A stretch of 34,751 nucleotides of DNA from Bacillota bacterium (GCA_021797925.1 JAJZYS010000004.1:1-34751), one strand, 5' to 3'; shown: positions 26,528-34,751, numbered from the stretch's first letter. A program made the numbers and translations. Notes: generated from the sequence alone by a model not told the origin.

Positions 26528-27481
26528 TCACTCGCGACTGCGCAGCCAGCCCTTGCTCTTCACCCAGTAGAGCAGAGCGGCGGTGGTGGAGGCCATCAGC
26601 GCCAGGGAGTAATAATACCCGAACGACCAGTGCAGTTCCGGGATCTTGAAGTTCATGCCGTAGATGCTGGCGATGGTGGTGGCTGGAAGGAACAGGATGG
26701 ACACCAGGGTGAGCACCTTCATCACGTCGTTGGTCTGGTTGGCCTGCACCGACGCCAGGGCTTCCACCGACCCCGACATGCCCTCGCGCACCCCGTCGAC
26801 CTCGCCCAGATGATCCTGGAGCCGGTCCCGCAGGTCCTCGAAGTAGCTGCGGGCGGTCTCGTCCACGACCCTTAGGTCGGGACGCGAGCAGAAGGAAAGC
26901 GTGTCCAGGACCGGCGTCAGGGAACGCCGCAGATCTAGCGCCTGGCGGCGGGTGCGGAAGATCTCGTGAAAGATCTCGCCCCGGGGATGGCGGATCACCT
27001 GGTTGTTCACCGACTCCGTGTGGTCCACAAGCTGCAGCGTGAACTGGCCCAGCCGGTGCACCACGCGCTCCATGAGATGCGCCAGGAGGATGTCCGGCCC
27101 CTGGGCCAGTTCCTCGCCCACGCCCTGGCTGTCGTAGACCTCGTCCACCAGGTCGATCGGGGCCCGGTGCACGGTGACGAGAACCCCGTGAAGGAGCAGG
27201 ACCGAGAGCCACGGGGTGTCGCGCCCGTCGCCCGTGGGGATGGCCAGGTGGAGGAAGGCGTACCGGTCGTGCACGGCGAAGCGGCTCCCCTGGGGCGGGT
27301 GCTCCAGGAGGCGGGCGGTCTGGGGCCGGACTCCGAAGGGCGCGACGACGATCCGATCCAGTTCGTCGTGCCAGGGCCCCTGGACGTCGATCCAGAGGAT
27401 CTGGCCCGGACCCGGAGGCCGGGGCGCGACACCCCGCTGCTCCTGCCCCGATCGCCGCTGCGCCCCCATGGTTCGCACCAT
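26528..27481 (-). CDS. corA: CorA-family divalent metal ion transporter
   Basis: The protein has 318 residues. A long, soluble, mostly helical N-terminal domain ends in two membrane helices separated by the selectivity motif YGMNF (GMN at 276-278), the hallmark of CorA. The sequence before it (VLTLVSILFLPATTIASI) is the pore helix. The following loop, FKIPELHWSF, lies where the family usually has MPE, here reading IPE. It would carry Mg2+ or Co2+ into the cell as a pentamer. The start is ATG 27481, with GGAGG about 10 bases upstream. An extension to 27538 adds only low-complexity residues. It converges on the kinase operon with 15 bases between stops and diverges from the DUF72 gene. Confidence 0.9.
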   Translation of the reverse strand: MVRTMGAQRRSGQEQRGVAPRPPGPGQILWIDVQGPWHDELDRIVVAPFGVRPQTARLLEHPPQGSRFAVHDRYAFLHLAIPTGDGRDTPWLSVLLLHGVLVTVHRAPIDLVDEVYDSQGVGEELAQGPDILLAHLMERVVHRLGQFTLQLVDHTESVNNQVIRHPRGEIFHEIFRTRRQALDLRRSLTPVLDTLSFCSRPDLRVVDETARSYFEDLRDRLQDHLGEVDGVREGMSGSVEALASVQANQTNDVMKVLTLVSILFLPATTIASIYGMNFKIPELHWSFGYYYSLALMASTTAALLYWVKSKGWLRSRE

Positions 27482-27585
27482 CGCGTCACCGCCTCCGCCG
27501 GCCGTGCCCTGCCCGGGCGCGCGGGCCGGGGGCCTCATGGCCGAAGGATTCCCCGCGGGGCGACACTGATGCGGGAGGCGTGGCG

Positions 27586-28416
27586 GTGGGTGAGGTGCGC
27601 GTGGGAACCTGTGCCTGGTCCGACCATGAGGGGCTGTATCCCCCGGGACTGGCGCCGGGGCTGCGCCTGTTCCACTACGCGCAGCAGTTCGACCTGGTGG
27701 AGGCCGATGTCTCCTTCTACCGGCCCATCACGGCGGCCATGACCGCGCGCTGGGTCAGGAGCACCCCGTCGGGGTTCATATTTGACCTCAAGGCGCCGGG
27801 GCCTGTGACGGGGCACAGACCCGCCGACCAGGAGCAGCGCGCCGGGGCCCTGGAGGCGTTCGTCGCCGCCCTGGAGCCGATCCTGGCCGCCGGCCGGCTG
27901 GGGGCCGTCCTGCTCCAGTTTCCTCCCTGGACCACCGACACGGCCGCGACGCGCGACGCCATCGAGACGCTGGTGCGGGGCTTCCGCGGGCTGCGCCTGG
28001 CGGTCGAATTCCGCCACGCGAGCTGGTTTTCCGGGTCGCCCCGGCGCACGCTGGACTGGCTCGAGGGGCAGGGACTCGTCCACGTGGTGGCCGACGAGCC
28101 CCAGGTGGGACAGGGCTGCGTGCCGCGCGTCGAGGCGGTCACGTGCCGGGAGCTTTCCATCATGCGGCTGCACGGACGCAACGCCGCCACCTGGTACGGC
28201 CGTCACGCGACCTCGGGCGAGCGCTTCCGGTACCGCTACAGCCGGGAGGAGATCGGGGAACTCGTGGAGGTCGCCCGGCGGCTTGCGCGCCAGGCGACTG
28301 AGGTGCACCTGCTCTTCAACAACAACTACGGCAACTACGCCGTGGAAGGAGCGCGGGCGGCCCTCCTCGCCCTGGGCCGCCCCCCCGGCGGGACGCTGTT
28401 CCCCGACGAGCGCTGA
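27586..28416 (+). CDS. DUF72 (YecE-like) family protein
   Basis: The protein has about 276 residues. It has the DUF72 TIM-barrel features: VRVGTCAWSDHEGLYPP at the start, FDLVEADVSFYRP, GFIFDLKAPGPVTGH, LGAVLLQFPPW, LRLAVEFRHASWF, VVADEPQ and the C-terminal HLLFNNNYGNYAVEGA. The biochemical function of the family is not established. The GTG at 27586 is preferred because GGGAGG is 7 bases upstream. The GTG at 27580 lies only one base after it. It ends one base before the stop of the convergent membrane protein gene. Confidence 0.92.
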   Translation: MGEVRVGTCAWSDHEGLYPPGLAPGLRLFHYAQQFDLVEADVSFYRPITAAMTARWVRSTPSGFIFDLKAPGPVTGHRPADQEQRAGALEAFVAALEPILAAGRLGAVLLQFPPWTTDTAATRDAIETLVRGFRGLRLAVEFRHASWFSGSPRRTLDWLEGQGLVHVVADEPQVGQGCVPRVEAVTCRELSIMRLHGRNAATWYGRHATSGERFRYRYSREEIGELVEVARRLARQATEVHLLFNNNYGNYAVEGARAALLALGRPPGGTLFPDER

Positions 28417-28417
28417 C

Positions 28418-30694
28418 TCACGGGGGCGAAGTCGGCATCGAAACCGGGGCGCGCTCCGGCAGCTCCGGGGCCGCCAGGCTGAGGCGCAGCAGGGCGGAGA
28501 TGGGATAGATGACCGCCGTGGAGGCGGCGACGACCCCGGTGTCGTTGAAGAAGTACCCCACGACCACGCCGACCCCGGCTCCCACCAGCCCCATGGAGAG
28601 CATGGGATAGCGGCGGGCGATCTCCCGGGTGATCCCCGTGGAGCGGGTGAGCGCCAGCACGGCGGCGATGATCGACGCCACGAGCAAGAGGGTCCAGTAG
28701 CTCGCCTGGGTGAGGATCAGGTTGGTCTGCAGCTTGCGCAGGATGATGAGGATCCCCTGGTACGGTCCGCCGTCGACGATGAGGGCGCCTGCCCGGCCGA
28801 TGTCTGTCCTGTGGCCGGGGGCGTGCACCAGGAGGTCGTATCCCACCAGCATCAACAGCAGGGCGATGATGACCCCGGCGATGCCCAGCACCTCCCGCCC
28901 GCGGATCTTGCGTCCCGACAGCAGGAGCAGCGTCACGCCGTAGGCGGCCGTGGCGGTGATGGCGCCGCCGGCCTTGGTGCCAAGTCCCGGCAGGACGAGC
29001 ACCACCACCACGAAGACGTAGATGGCCGCCGCCACCGGCAGGAAGGAGCGGAGCCGGAAGCGGTCCATGAAGGCGGGCAGCCCGATGGCCCCCGCCCCCA
29101 CCAGCACGCCCATGTACTCGTTGCCGATGCCGTAGTAGCGGGCGCCGATCTGGGGGTCGTAACCCAGCGGCGAGCCCTTGATGAGGTGCGCGCCGGTGAG
29201 CACGTCCCCCATGAGCAGGGCGATCATGATGAGCGAGGGGATCCAGATGGGGTCCAGCGGGTGCCGGGATATGAGCAGGGTCAGCGCGGTGAGCGCCGCC
29301 GTGACCCCGACGAGGAAGAGGAACGACTCGCTGAGGTAGAGCGAGTGGATGGCCGAGAGCAAGAGGAGGGTCACGGGGAGGTACAAGACCGAGGCGATCA
29401 GGGCGGAGAGCGCTCGGGCGAACCAGAGCTTGCGTCGCCGCAGGCCGAGATAGAGCACGGCCAGCACGAACAGCAGCGCGATGTAGTACACGGTGGGGCG
29501 GAGGATGGGAACCCGCTGCGTGGAGGTGGCCGCGATGCGGGGGCCGATGATCGACAGGTAGTGCAGGGGGTGGGCGTACGCGATGGTGCGGCAGTACTGG
29601 CCGAACATGTCCATGGGGGGCGTGCGCATGCCCAGGAGGAACCTGAGGATGGTGGGGGCGATGTCGATGTCGGAGACGATGCCCCGGCGATGCGTCGTGC
29701 CCGAGGTCAGCAGCCCGTGCCGAAACGGACCGCCGGCGATGGCCAGGGGAGTCAGGGTGGCCCCCTCGTGCAGGCTCTGGCGCGAGGGCGTGGGCGAGAC
29801 CATGATGATCTCCGTGGTCCGCAGGTTGATGTGGGGGAGGATGAGACGCAGGTAGGTGTTGAAGCGGTCGATCGCGTGGGTCATGTAGCCGTGGGCGATG
29901 GCGGGTGGGGTGCCGTAGTACTGGTAGGCGTCGGCCCGGTCGGTGTCCCCGTAGTCCACCTCGACGACCGCGGCGCGCCTGAGGTACGCCAGCGTCTTTT
30001 TGGCCAGCAGGTGGTTGCGAAGCTCCACGCCGTACGGCTCCATGGGGGCGCGGCGCAACAGGTCGGACGAGACGTCCCCCATGGGGACAATCCCCTGGCT
30101 GTTCATCACCATCGCGGCGGCGCCGTGGTTGAGCACGTAGGTCGGGGGCCGGGTCGTGTAGTCGACGATGTCGCTGTTGCCCAGCGCCGCGGTCTTCAGC
30201 CCGTGGTCCTGGAGCACCTGGCCGAGGTAGCCGATGTGGATGACGTACTCCAGACCCAGGTTCTCCCGCTGAATGCCCGCGAGGTTCAGGGCCACGACCG
30301 ATCCCGGCGGCGGCCGCACCCCGGTGTTGCGCTGGTAGATGTCGGCCGCCGGCACGCCGCCCAGCCTGGTGCCGGCGTTGAACATCTCCGCGGCGGTCAG
30401 GCCCCGGAGGTGTTCGCTGGAGGCGATGGTCATGGCCGCGGCGTCGAGACCCGGCGCGCCGGCGGTGTTGGAATTCATCAGGCCGACGCTGCTCATGTGC
30501 AAAAGACGCGCCAGGGGCTCGAGGTGCGGGCGGTCCAGATTGTTCAGGGTGGTGCGGTCGACCACGAGGACCAAGACATGGCGGCCGGTTCGCGTCGAGG
30601 CGGCGAGCGCGGGATGGAGCCACACCGCGACCAGGGCCGTGACCACGAGAGCCAGCGGCCAGCTCTTTCGCAAGGCGCAAGGACCTGCCTTCAT
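28418..30694 (-). CDS. Large membrane protein with alkaline-phosphatase-like extracellular domain
   Basis: The protein has 758 residues. A signal peptide or anchor (1-33) precedes an outside domain to about residue 390, then about ten membrane helices (395-740). The outside domain follows the alkaline phosphatase/sulfatase fold: VLVLVVDRTTLNNL at the nucleophile position, then TEIIMVSPTPSRQS, TPLAIAGGPF and SDIDIAPTILRFLLGM near its end. The family's metal-binding SDHG is replaced by SPTPS, so the metal site looks incomplete. The membrane half has repeated hydrophobic helices and the loop GARYYGIGNEYMG. Such proteins are usually called hypothetical or alkaline phosphatase family, and an envelope polymer role is possible. 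The ATG at 30694 lacks a good ribosome site. A TTG seven codons in is another option. Confidence 0.72.
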   Translation of the reverse strand: MKAGPCALRKSWPLALVVTALVAVWLHPALAASTRTGRHVLVLVVDRTTLNNLDRPHLEPLARLLHMSSVGLMNSNTAGAPGLDAAAMTIASSEHLRGLTAAEMFNAGTRLGGVPAADIYQRNTGVRPPPGSVVALNLAGIQRENLGLEYVIHIGYLGQVLQDHGLKTAALGNSDIVDYTTRPPTYVLNHGAAAMVMNSQGIVPMGDVSSDLLRRAPMEPYGVELRNHLLAKKTLAYLRRAAVVEVDYGDTDRADAYQYYGTPPAIAHGYMTHAIDRFNTYLRLILPHINLRTTEIIMVSPTPSRQSLHEGATLTPLAIAGGPFRHGLLTSGTTHRRGIVSDIDIAPTILRFLLGMRTPPMDMFGQYCRTIAYAHPLHYLSIIGPRIAATSTQRVPILRPTVYYIALLFVLAVLYLGLRRRKLWFARALSALIASVLYLPVTLLLLSAIHSLYLSESFLFLVGVTAALTALTLLISRHPLDPIWIPSLIMIALLMGDVLTGAHLIKGSPLGYDPQIGARYYGIGNEYMGVLVGAGAIGLPAFMDRFRLRSFLPVAAAIYVFVVVVLVLPGLGTKAGGAITATAAYGVTLLLLSGRKIRGREVLGIAGVIIALLLMLVGYDLLVHAPGHRTDIGRAGALIVDGGPYQGILIILRKLQTNLILTQASYWTLLLVASIIAAVLALTRSTGITREIARRYPMLSMGLVGAGVGVVVGYFFNDTGVVAASTAVIYPISALLRLSLAAPELPERAPVSMPTSPP

Positions 30695-30718
30695 GGGCCG
30701 AGTGCCGGGGACCGTCCC

Positions 30719-30724
30719 ATTATA
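30719..30724 (-). promoter_or_regulatory. TATAAT -10 box for the large membrane protein gene
   Basis: A perfect leftward TATAAT lies 25 bases before the ATG, in otherwise GC-rich sequence. The -35 position at 17 bases spacing reads TTCCCC, a weak match. The leader would be under 20 bases and lacks a clear ribosome site, so leaderless or near-leaderless translation is possible. Confidence 0.5.
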
Positions 30725-30893
30725 GCGGTTCGACCCGGCGGGGGGAACCTTGGAGGCCGACCCCGGGCGCGCGTGGCCATCGGCCCCGGCGGATCCTGCG
30801 CCGGCTTGACCGCCTCCCGCGCCGCCGCGGTCGCCCTCACCCCCTCAACGCCGGCGGGGCGACCGAAGACCGCTGCCGGGAGGGTGATGCCCG

Positions 30894-32528
30894 ATGAAGC
30901 GCTGGCCCCGGAGCCTGAGGTCCCTTCTCGCGGCGCCCCTCGTGCTCGGCGCGCTTGTGGCCGCTGGCCCCTGGGCGTTCGCGGGATCCTTCGCCGCGGG
31001 AGCGAGCCCGTCCGCGGTGTCCCGGCAGGCTCCGGCGCCTTCCCCGGCGGCGAGCCGGCCGACCGCCTGGATCCTCGCGTACGCGCACTTCGACCAGGTC
31101 GTCGGGGCGGCCGGCGTCGCGGCCAAGCTGAAGCACGCGACCGTGTACGAGGTCGTGAACCTGCGGCAGAAGCCTTCCACGCTGCTGCCGGTGGTGGCGA
31201 CCCTCGACTTCCACTCGTACGCCCGGATGCGCGCGGTGCTCAGTGGGCCGCTGCCGGGCTACATCCGCGCGGTCATCTACGACAACGAGCGTTACGCGAA
31301 CACCCCCGCCGACGAGCAGGCCCACCCGGCCGCGTACACCCGCCTGGCGGTGGCCCTCGCCCATGCCCACCACCTCAAGATCATCTGCGACGACATCCTG
31401 CCCGACCGGGTGCCCGGTGGCGTGGTTGCGGACTGCGACGTCGTGGGGCTGAACACCGTCCAGCAGTCGGAACGCCGCGTGGCCGTCTACCGGGCGAAGG
31501 TGAGCCGGCTCGTCGCCGTCATTCACGCCGCCCGGCCCGGCGTGCCCATCACCGCCGGGCTCAGCAGCAACCCGGTCGGCCCGCCGGTCCACGCCTCGGT
31601 GCTGGCGCAGGACATGGACGCGGTCGAGGGACTGGTCAACGGCTTCTGGCTCAACGTCCCCGCTCCGGGTGTGGGCTGCCCGCGCTGCGGCCTGCCCAGA
31701 CCCCAGGTGATGGCGCGGGCCCTCTCCGAGTGGGAACCGTCCGCCGCGGGCGTGGCGGGCCCTGGCGCGCGGCTTGGCGCCATCGCCTGGATCATGGCGG
31801 CGTCGGGCCTCTCGAAGCTCGACGCCGCCGACCAGGCGTGGTTCGAGCGCCGGGCGCGCGTCGCCGTGCTGGAGCCGGGGAGCGCCCCCCGCGGCCCGGA
31901 GGGAGCCTTCCGCCCGTGGGCGGACGCGACGAGCCTCGCAGCGGTGAAGCGGATCGTCGGGCGAAGCCGTGCCGGGGGCGGCTTCGCCGCGATCCTGCTG
32001 GACATCGAGCGCTGGCGGTTCACGCCGTCCGGCGAGGCGGCGCACCCTGTCCAGACGGCTCTGCAGGCCGCCTCGGCCGCCCATCGCGCGGGGCTTGGGC
32101 TGGTGGTGGCGCCCGCGCTCGACCTCGCCCACGGGACGCGCTCGCCGGTGCAAACGCTCCTCGGAGCGGACCTCTACGGCCGGCTGGCGCGCGTCGCCGA
32201 CGGCGTCGAGGTCCAGGCCCAGGGTCTGGAGCGCGATCCGTCGGCCTACCGGTCGTTCGTGCTCGCCGCGGTGGCCCAGATGCGCTCGGCCCACCCGGGG
32301 ATCCCCGTCTGGGCCGGCCTGAGCACGAATCCGACCTCGGGCGTGCCCACGCTGGCGATGCTGCTGGCGGACATCCGGGCCGTCGACGGGGTGGTGCAGG
32401 GATTCTGGCTGAACGTCCCGGCGCCGGGGCCTTTCTGCCCCCGCTGCCACGCATCCGATCCAGCGTTGGCGGACGCGCTCCTTCACGTCTTCGGGGCGCC
32501 GGCCCCGGGCTCGAGCGGCGCCGGGTGA
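30894..32528 (+). CDS. Secreted protein with two tandem copies of an uncharacterised domain
   Basis: The protein has 544 residues. A signal peptide (about 1-30) and an Ala/Pro/Ser linker (31-56) lead into two related halves, roughly 57-280 and 295-535. Each half has a strand ending in an acidic motif, VIYDNERYANTP with EQAHP (128-145) and ILLDIERWRFTP with EAAHP (368-385). Each closes with GFWLNVPAPG and CPRC (250-265 and 503-518). The shared pattern D-x-E-R-aromatic-x-x-T-P-x-x-E-x-A-H-P looks like an active or ligand site, and the D-x-E recalls TIM-barrel glycosidases such as GH18. That link is speculative. CPRC could bind metal or form disulfides outside the cell. I do not recognise the family by name. 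The ATG at 30894 follows GGGAGGGTGA. Confidence 0.82.
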   Translation: MKRWPRSLRSLLAAPLVLGALVAAGPWAFAGSFAAGASPSAVSRQAPAPSPAASRPTAWILAYAHFDQVVGAAGVAAKLKHATVYEVVNLRQKPSTLLPVVATLDFHSYARMRAVLSGPLPGYIRAVIYDNERYANTPADEQAHPAAYTRLAVALAHAHHLKIICDDILPDRVPGGVVADCDVVGLNTVQQSERRVAVYRAKVSRLVAVIHAARPGVPITAGLSSNPVGPPVHASVLAQDMDAVEGLVNGFWLNVPAPGVGCPRCGLPRPQVMARALSEWEPSAAGVAGPGARLGAIAWIMAASGLSKLDAADQAWFERRARVAVLEPGSAPRGPEGAFRPWADATSLAAVKRIVGRSRAGGGFAAILLDIERWRFTPSGEAAHPVQTALQAASAAHRAGLGLVVAPALDLAHGTRSPVQTLLGADLYGRLARVADGVEVQAQGLERDPSAYRSFVLAAVAQMRSAHPGIPVWAGLSTNPTSGVPTLAMLLADIRAVDGVVQGFWLNVPAPGPFCPRCHASDPALADALLHVFGAPAPGSSGAG

Positions 32529-32638
32529 GCGGGCCGCGAAGGCGCCGTGGGAAGCGTGCTCCGGGGTGGGTGGCGGCTTGGTGCGCGTGTTGGAGTCCAG
32601 CGCACCGTCCAAGCTAACGGGGCCGGGATCCGCAAAGC

Positions 32639-32655
32639 CCCGGCGCTGCGCCGGG
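32639..32655 (+). terminator. GC palindrome downstream of the duplicated-domain gene
   Basis: CCCCGGCG and its complement flank a central T (8 pairs in the palindrome, about 6 once a loop is allowed), 110 bases after the stop. No T-tract follows. It may end transcription of the secreted-protein gene. The rest of the 248-base gap (32529-32776) is featureless except for an AT-richer patch at 32720-32750, where a promoter for the next gene is likely but could not be fixed. Confidence 0.35.
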
Positions 32656-32776
32656 CCCGCGACTGGAGGCGAACCTGCGCGCGTGTGATTCGGCGACAGG
32701 AATGGCTGCGCCGAGGAAGAACATAGTAATGGTTTGAGGGCTTCAGTATGTTGGAGGAAGGGGTTCCCACCCAGCG

Positions 32777-33940
32777 TTGGCATCGAGCGAGACCCGGCCG
32801 GACCGGCCTCACATCCTGATCCTGACCGCGACGTTCGGAGAGGGCCACCGCCGGGCGGCCATGGCTGTGCAGCAGGCGCTCGCCCTGGAGAGCCCGCAGA
32901 CGCCGGTGGAAACTCGCGACTTCTTCGAGTTCGTGAGCGGGGCGCTCAACGTGGCCATCCGGCAGGCGTACATCCAGAGTGTGCGTCACGTTCCCGGCGC
33001 CTACGGCTGGTTTTACCACCGCACGGACGTCGCCAACCCCGACGCGCGGGTGCAGCACCTGCTCAACCACCTGGGGAAGGGGCCGTTGCTGCGCTTCCTG
33101 CAGGAGACCCGACCGCCGGTGGTGATCTCCACCTATCCGACCCCGGCCGGGGTCATCTCCGACCTCAAGCGCGAACACCGGTTCAGCGGCGCCAACCTGG
33201 CGGTGGTCACCGACTACACCGTGCACGGCCAGTGGGTGCACCCGAAGGTGGACACCTACTTCGTGGGGGCGCCCGAGGTGCGCGACGGGATCGTGCGCCG
33301 CTGGCGCATCCCCCCCGAGCGGATCCTCGTCACGGGCATCCCCGTGGACCTGAGCTTCGGGCAGCCGGTGGACCGAGAGGCCCTCCGGCGCCGCTGGGGG
33401 TTCGACGAGCGGCCGGTGGTGGTGTTCATGGCCGGCGGCTACGGCATGATCGGGGATTTCGGCCGGGTGGTGAGCGCCCTGGCGGACCTGCCTCAGGATC
33501 TCATCCTGGCGGTGGTGGGCGGAAAGCAGCCCGCCCGCCAGGCGGAGGCGCAGGCGGCGGGGCAGGGCCGGCGCAACCCCGTCTATGCGCTGGGATACGT
33601 GGATCCCATCCTCGATCTCCTGGGCGCGGCGGACATCCTGGTCTCCAAGGCCGGGGGCCTGACCGTCTCCGAAGCGCTGTGCCAGGCGGTGCCGCTGGTG
33701 ATCTACCGCCCCATCATCGGGCAGGAGACGCGCAACACCACCTATCTCGTGCACCGGGGTGCGGCCCGCTGGGCCCGCAACCGCAAGGAGCTCGTGGCCA
33801 CGGTAGCCGAGCTCATCGAGCATCCCGACCTGCGTGCCAAGCTCAGCGCCGCCGCCCGGGCGGCCGCGCATCCGGACGCGGCCAGGGAGGTGGCGCGGTT
33901 CGCGGTGAACTGCTTGAAGGAGCAGGTCGCGGTCCCGTGA
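32777..33940 (+). CDS. UgtP/MGDG-synthase-like diacylglycerol glycosyltransferase
   Basis: The protein has 387 residues and a GT-B fold of family GT28. The N-terminal MGDG-synthase domain has HILILTATFGEGHRRAA at 12-28, whose GxGH motif is typical, and then VISTYPTPAGVISDL and VVTDYTVHGQWVHP. The C-terminal nucleotide-sugar domain has VVFMAGGYGMIGDFG and SKAGGLTVSEALCQAVP with YRPIIGQE. These enzymes add glucose or galactose to diacylglycerol, making membrane glycolipids that can anchor lipoteichoic acid. The start is TTG 32777, the only start codon that keeps the GxGH motif. GGAGGAAGG lies a rather long 13 bases upstream. It ends in a GTGA overlap with the MFS gene, matching the ypfP-ltaA type of pairing. 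The sugar donor is not determined. Confidence 0.87.
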   Translation: MASSETRPDRPHILILTATFGEGHRRAAMAVQQALALESPQTPVETRDFFEFVSGALNVAIRQAYIQSVRHVPGAYGWFYHRTDVANPDARVQHLLNHLGKGPLLRFLQETRPPVVISTYPTPAGVISDLKREHRFSGANLAVVTDYTVHGQWVHPKVDTYFVGAPEVRDGIVRRWRIPPERILVTGIPVDLSFGQPVDREALRRRWGFDERPVVVFMAGGYGMIGDFGRVVSALADLPQDLILAVVGGKQPARQAEAQAAGQGRRNPVYALGYVDPILDLLGAADILVSKAGGLTVSEALCQAVPLVIYRPIIGQETRNTTYLVHRGAARWARNRKELVATVAELIEHPDLRAKLSAAARAAAHPDAAREVARFAVNCLKEQVAVP

Positions 33941-34751
33941 GATCGCCCGCGCGCGAGCGGATGGGCGGGGTACGGACGCGCTCGTTGTACCTGGGCATGC
34001 TGGGGCTGGCGGAATTCGCCCGCACGGCGATGTTCTTCATCCTGCTGCCCATCTACGCGACGCAGGACCTGGGCCTGTCCCTGGCGCTGGCGGGGCTCGC
34101 CATCTCCAGCCACTATCTCGCCGACACGCTCTTCCGCGGCCCCATGGGCTGGCTCGTGGACCGGGTCGGCACCCGCCCGCTCATGCTGCTGAGCTTTCTC
34201 CTGGGCAGCCTGGCCATCTTCCTCATCTGGCACGCCCGCTCGGCGCTCTCGCTCGTGGTGGCCTGCGCCTTCTTCGGCTTCACCATCTCCCCGGCGTGGC
34301 CCAGCGTCGTCACCGGCACCACCGCCCGCGCCACCCCGGAGAACCGCGCCACCATCATGGGCATGGTCTTCTCCGCGTGGCTCCTGGGCGGAGGCTCGGG
34401 CCTGATGCTCCTCGAGCTCCTGATCGGCAACAGCGTCCGGCTGTCCTTTCTCATGCTCATCCTCGCCCAGGTCGTCGGTCTCATCCTGGCCCTGCTGCTT
34501 CGAGACGGCCGCCCCGGAGCCCGGGTGGAAGGGATCAGCTGGATGGAGGGGCTCTCCCACGTGGGGCGCGACATCCGGACGGTGCGGCTTCTGTTTCCGG
34601 GGATGATCGTGCAGAACATGGCCCTGGGACTGCTCGTTCCCGTGGCGCGCATCTTCGCCGCCCAGGATCTCAAGGTCTCCAGCCAGCAGTTCGCCCTGCT
34701 CATCGTCGGCGGGGGGGCCCTGACGGTGCTGCTGCTGATCCCCATGGGCCG
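33937..34751 (+). CDS. MFS transporter, possibly a glycolipid flippase (partial at window end)
   Basis: An open frame of 271 codons continues past the right edge. It has about eight membrane helices so far, with the MFS loop-2/3 signature GPMGWLVDRVGTRPLML after the second helix and FGFTISPAWPSVVTGTTARA in the fourth to fifth helix region. The GTG at 33937 overlaps the glycosyltransferase stop as GTGA. ATG 33961 is an alternative. In Staphylococcus the glycosyltransferase YpfP is encoded next to LtaA, an MFS flippase for the glycolipid anchor. The same order here suggests a similar job, but most MFS proteins export drugs or metabolites, so this is inference from position. The C-terminal third is not visible. 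Confidence 0.85.
   Translation, partial: MRSPARERMGGVRTRSLYLGMLGLAEFARTAMFFILLPIYATQDLGLSLALAGLAISSHYLADTLFRGPMGWLVDRVGTRPLMLLSFLLGSLAIFLIWHARSALSLVVACAFFGFTISPAWPSVVTGTTARATPENRATIMGMVFSAWLLGGGSGLMLLELLIGNSVRLSFLMLILAQVVGLILALLLRDGRPGARVEGISWMEGLSHVGRDIRTVRLLFPGMIVQNMALGLLVPVARIFAAQDLKVSSQQFALLIVGGGALTVLLLIPMG

Noticed and set aside
30806-30834. TTGACC at 30806-30811 as the -35 of a promoter for the secreted-protein gene
   Set aside because: The expected -10 position reads GGTCGC or GTCGCC, which is not promoter-like.
28283-32617. A 1444-codon open frame on the plus strand across the membrane-protein gene and the secreted-protein gene
   Set aside because: Its translation is Arg/Gly/Pro/Glu-rich low complexity and lies antisense to, or in another frame from, well-supported genes. 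Such long shadows are expected in very GC-rich DNA.

Overview
The window is about 34.7 kb of very GC-rich bacterial DNA, densely packed with genes. GTG and TTG starts are common, many genes are joined by 4-base ATGA or GTGA overlaps, and Shine-Dalgarno sequences of the GGAGG type are clear. The gene content includes two LytR-CpsA-Psr (LCP) proteins, a UgtP-like glycolipid glycosyltransferase beside an MFS protein, NarL-type signalling and a membrane ETF:menaquinone-type reductase. This suggests a menaquinone-using Gram-positive lineage, perhaps a high-GC Bacillota of the Thermaerobacter/Sulfobacillus/Limnochordia kind. That placement is an inference from gene content only.

Left part (1-17.5 kb, minus strand): one long apparent catabolic operon read leftwards from an AT-rich control region near 17.5 kb. 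In transcription order it holds a ribose-type ABC permease, a periplasmic-type substrate-binding protein, an unusual double ATPase fused to a second permease, a Gfo/Idh/MocA dehydrogenase, a small cupin, an aldehyde dehydrogenase, a ThDP-dependent acetolactate-synthase-like enzyme, a sugar-isomerase-like TIM barrel, a second aldehyde dehydrogenase, a TcuA-like flavoprotein dehydrogenase, EtfB, EtfA and a membrane Fe-S protein of the ETF:menaquinone oxidoreductase type. The start of one more gene lies at the left edge. The divergent IclR-type regulator (17.8-18.7 kb) is the obvious candidate controller, and an imperfect palindrome sits in front of the operon. Together these genes look like uptake and oxidation of a sugar, polyol or sugar-acid-like compound, with flavin-derived electrons sent through ETF to menaquinone. 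The substrate cannot be named from sequence.

Middle part (18.7-28.4 kb): after two strong hairpins come two tandem LCP paralogues, separated by a leader with a near-perfect extended -10 promoter. Next is a convergent HNH-nuclease/short-chain-dehydrogenase pair. Then comes a plus-strand cluster of a diiron ferritin-like protein, a membrane histidine kinase with a decayed ATP site, a NarL-type response regulator and a second, intact soluble kinase. A CorA-type metal transporter (minus) and a DUF72 protein (plus) follow.

Right part (28.4-34.75 kb) looks like envelope functions: a 758-residue membrane protein with an alkaline-phosphatase-like domain, a divergent secreted protein made of two copies of an unnamed domain, and a UgtP-like glycosyltransferase translationally coupled to an MFS transporter cut off by the window edge. 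No rRNA, tRNA, CRISPR array or insertion sequence was seen.
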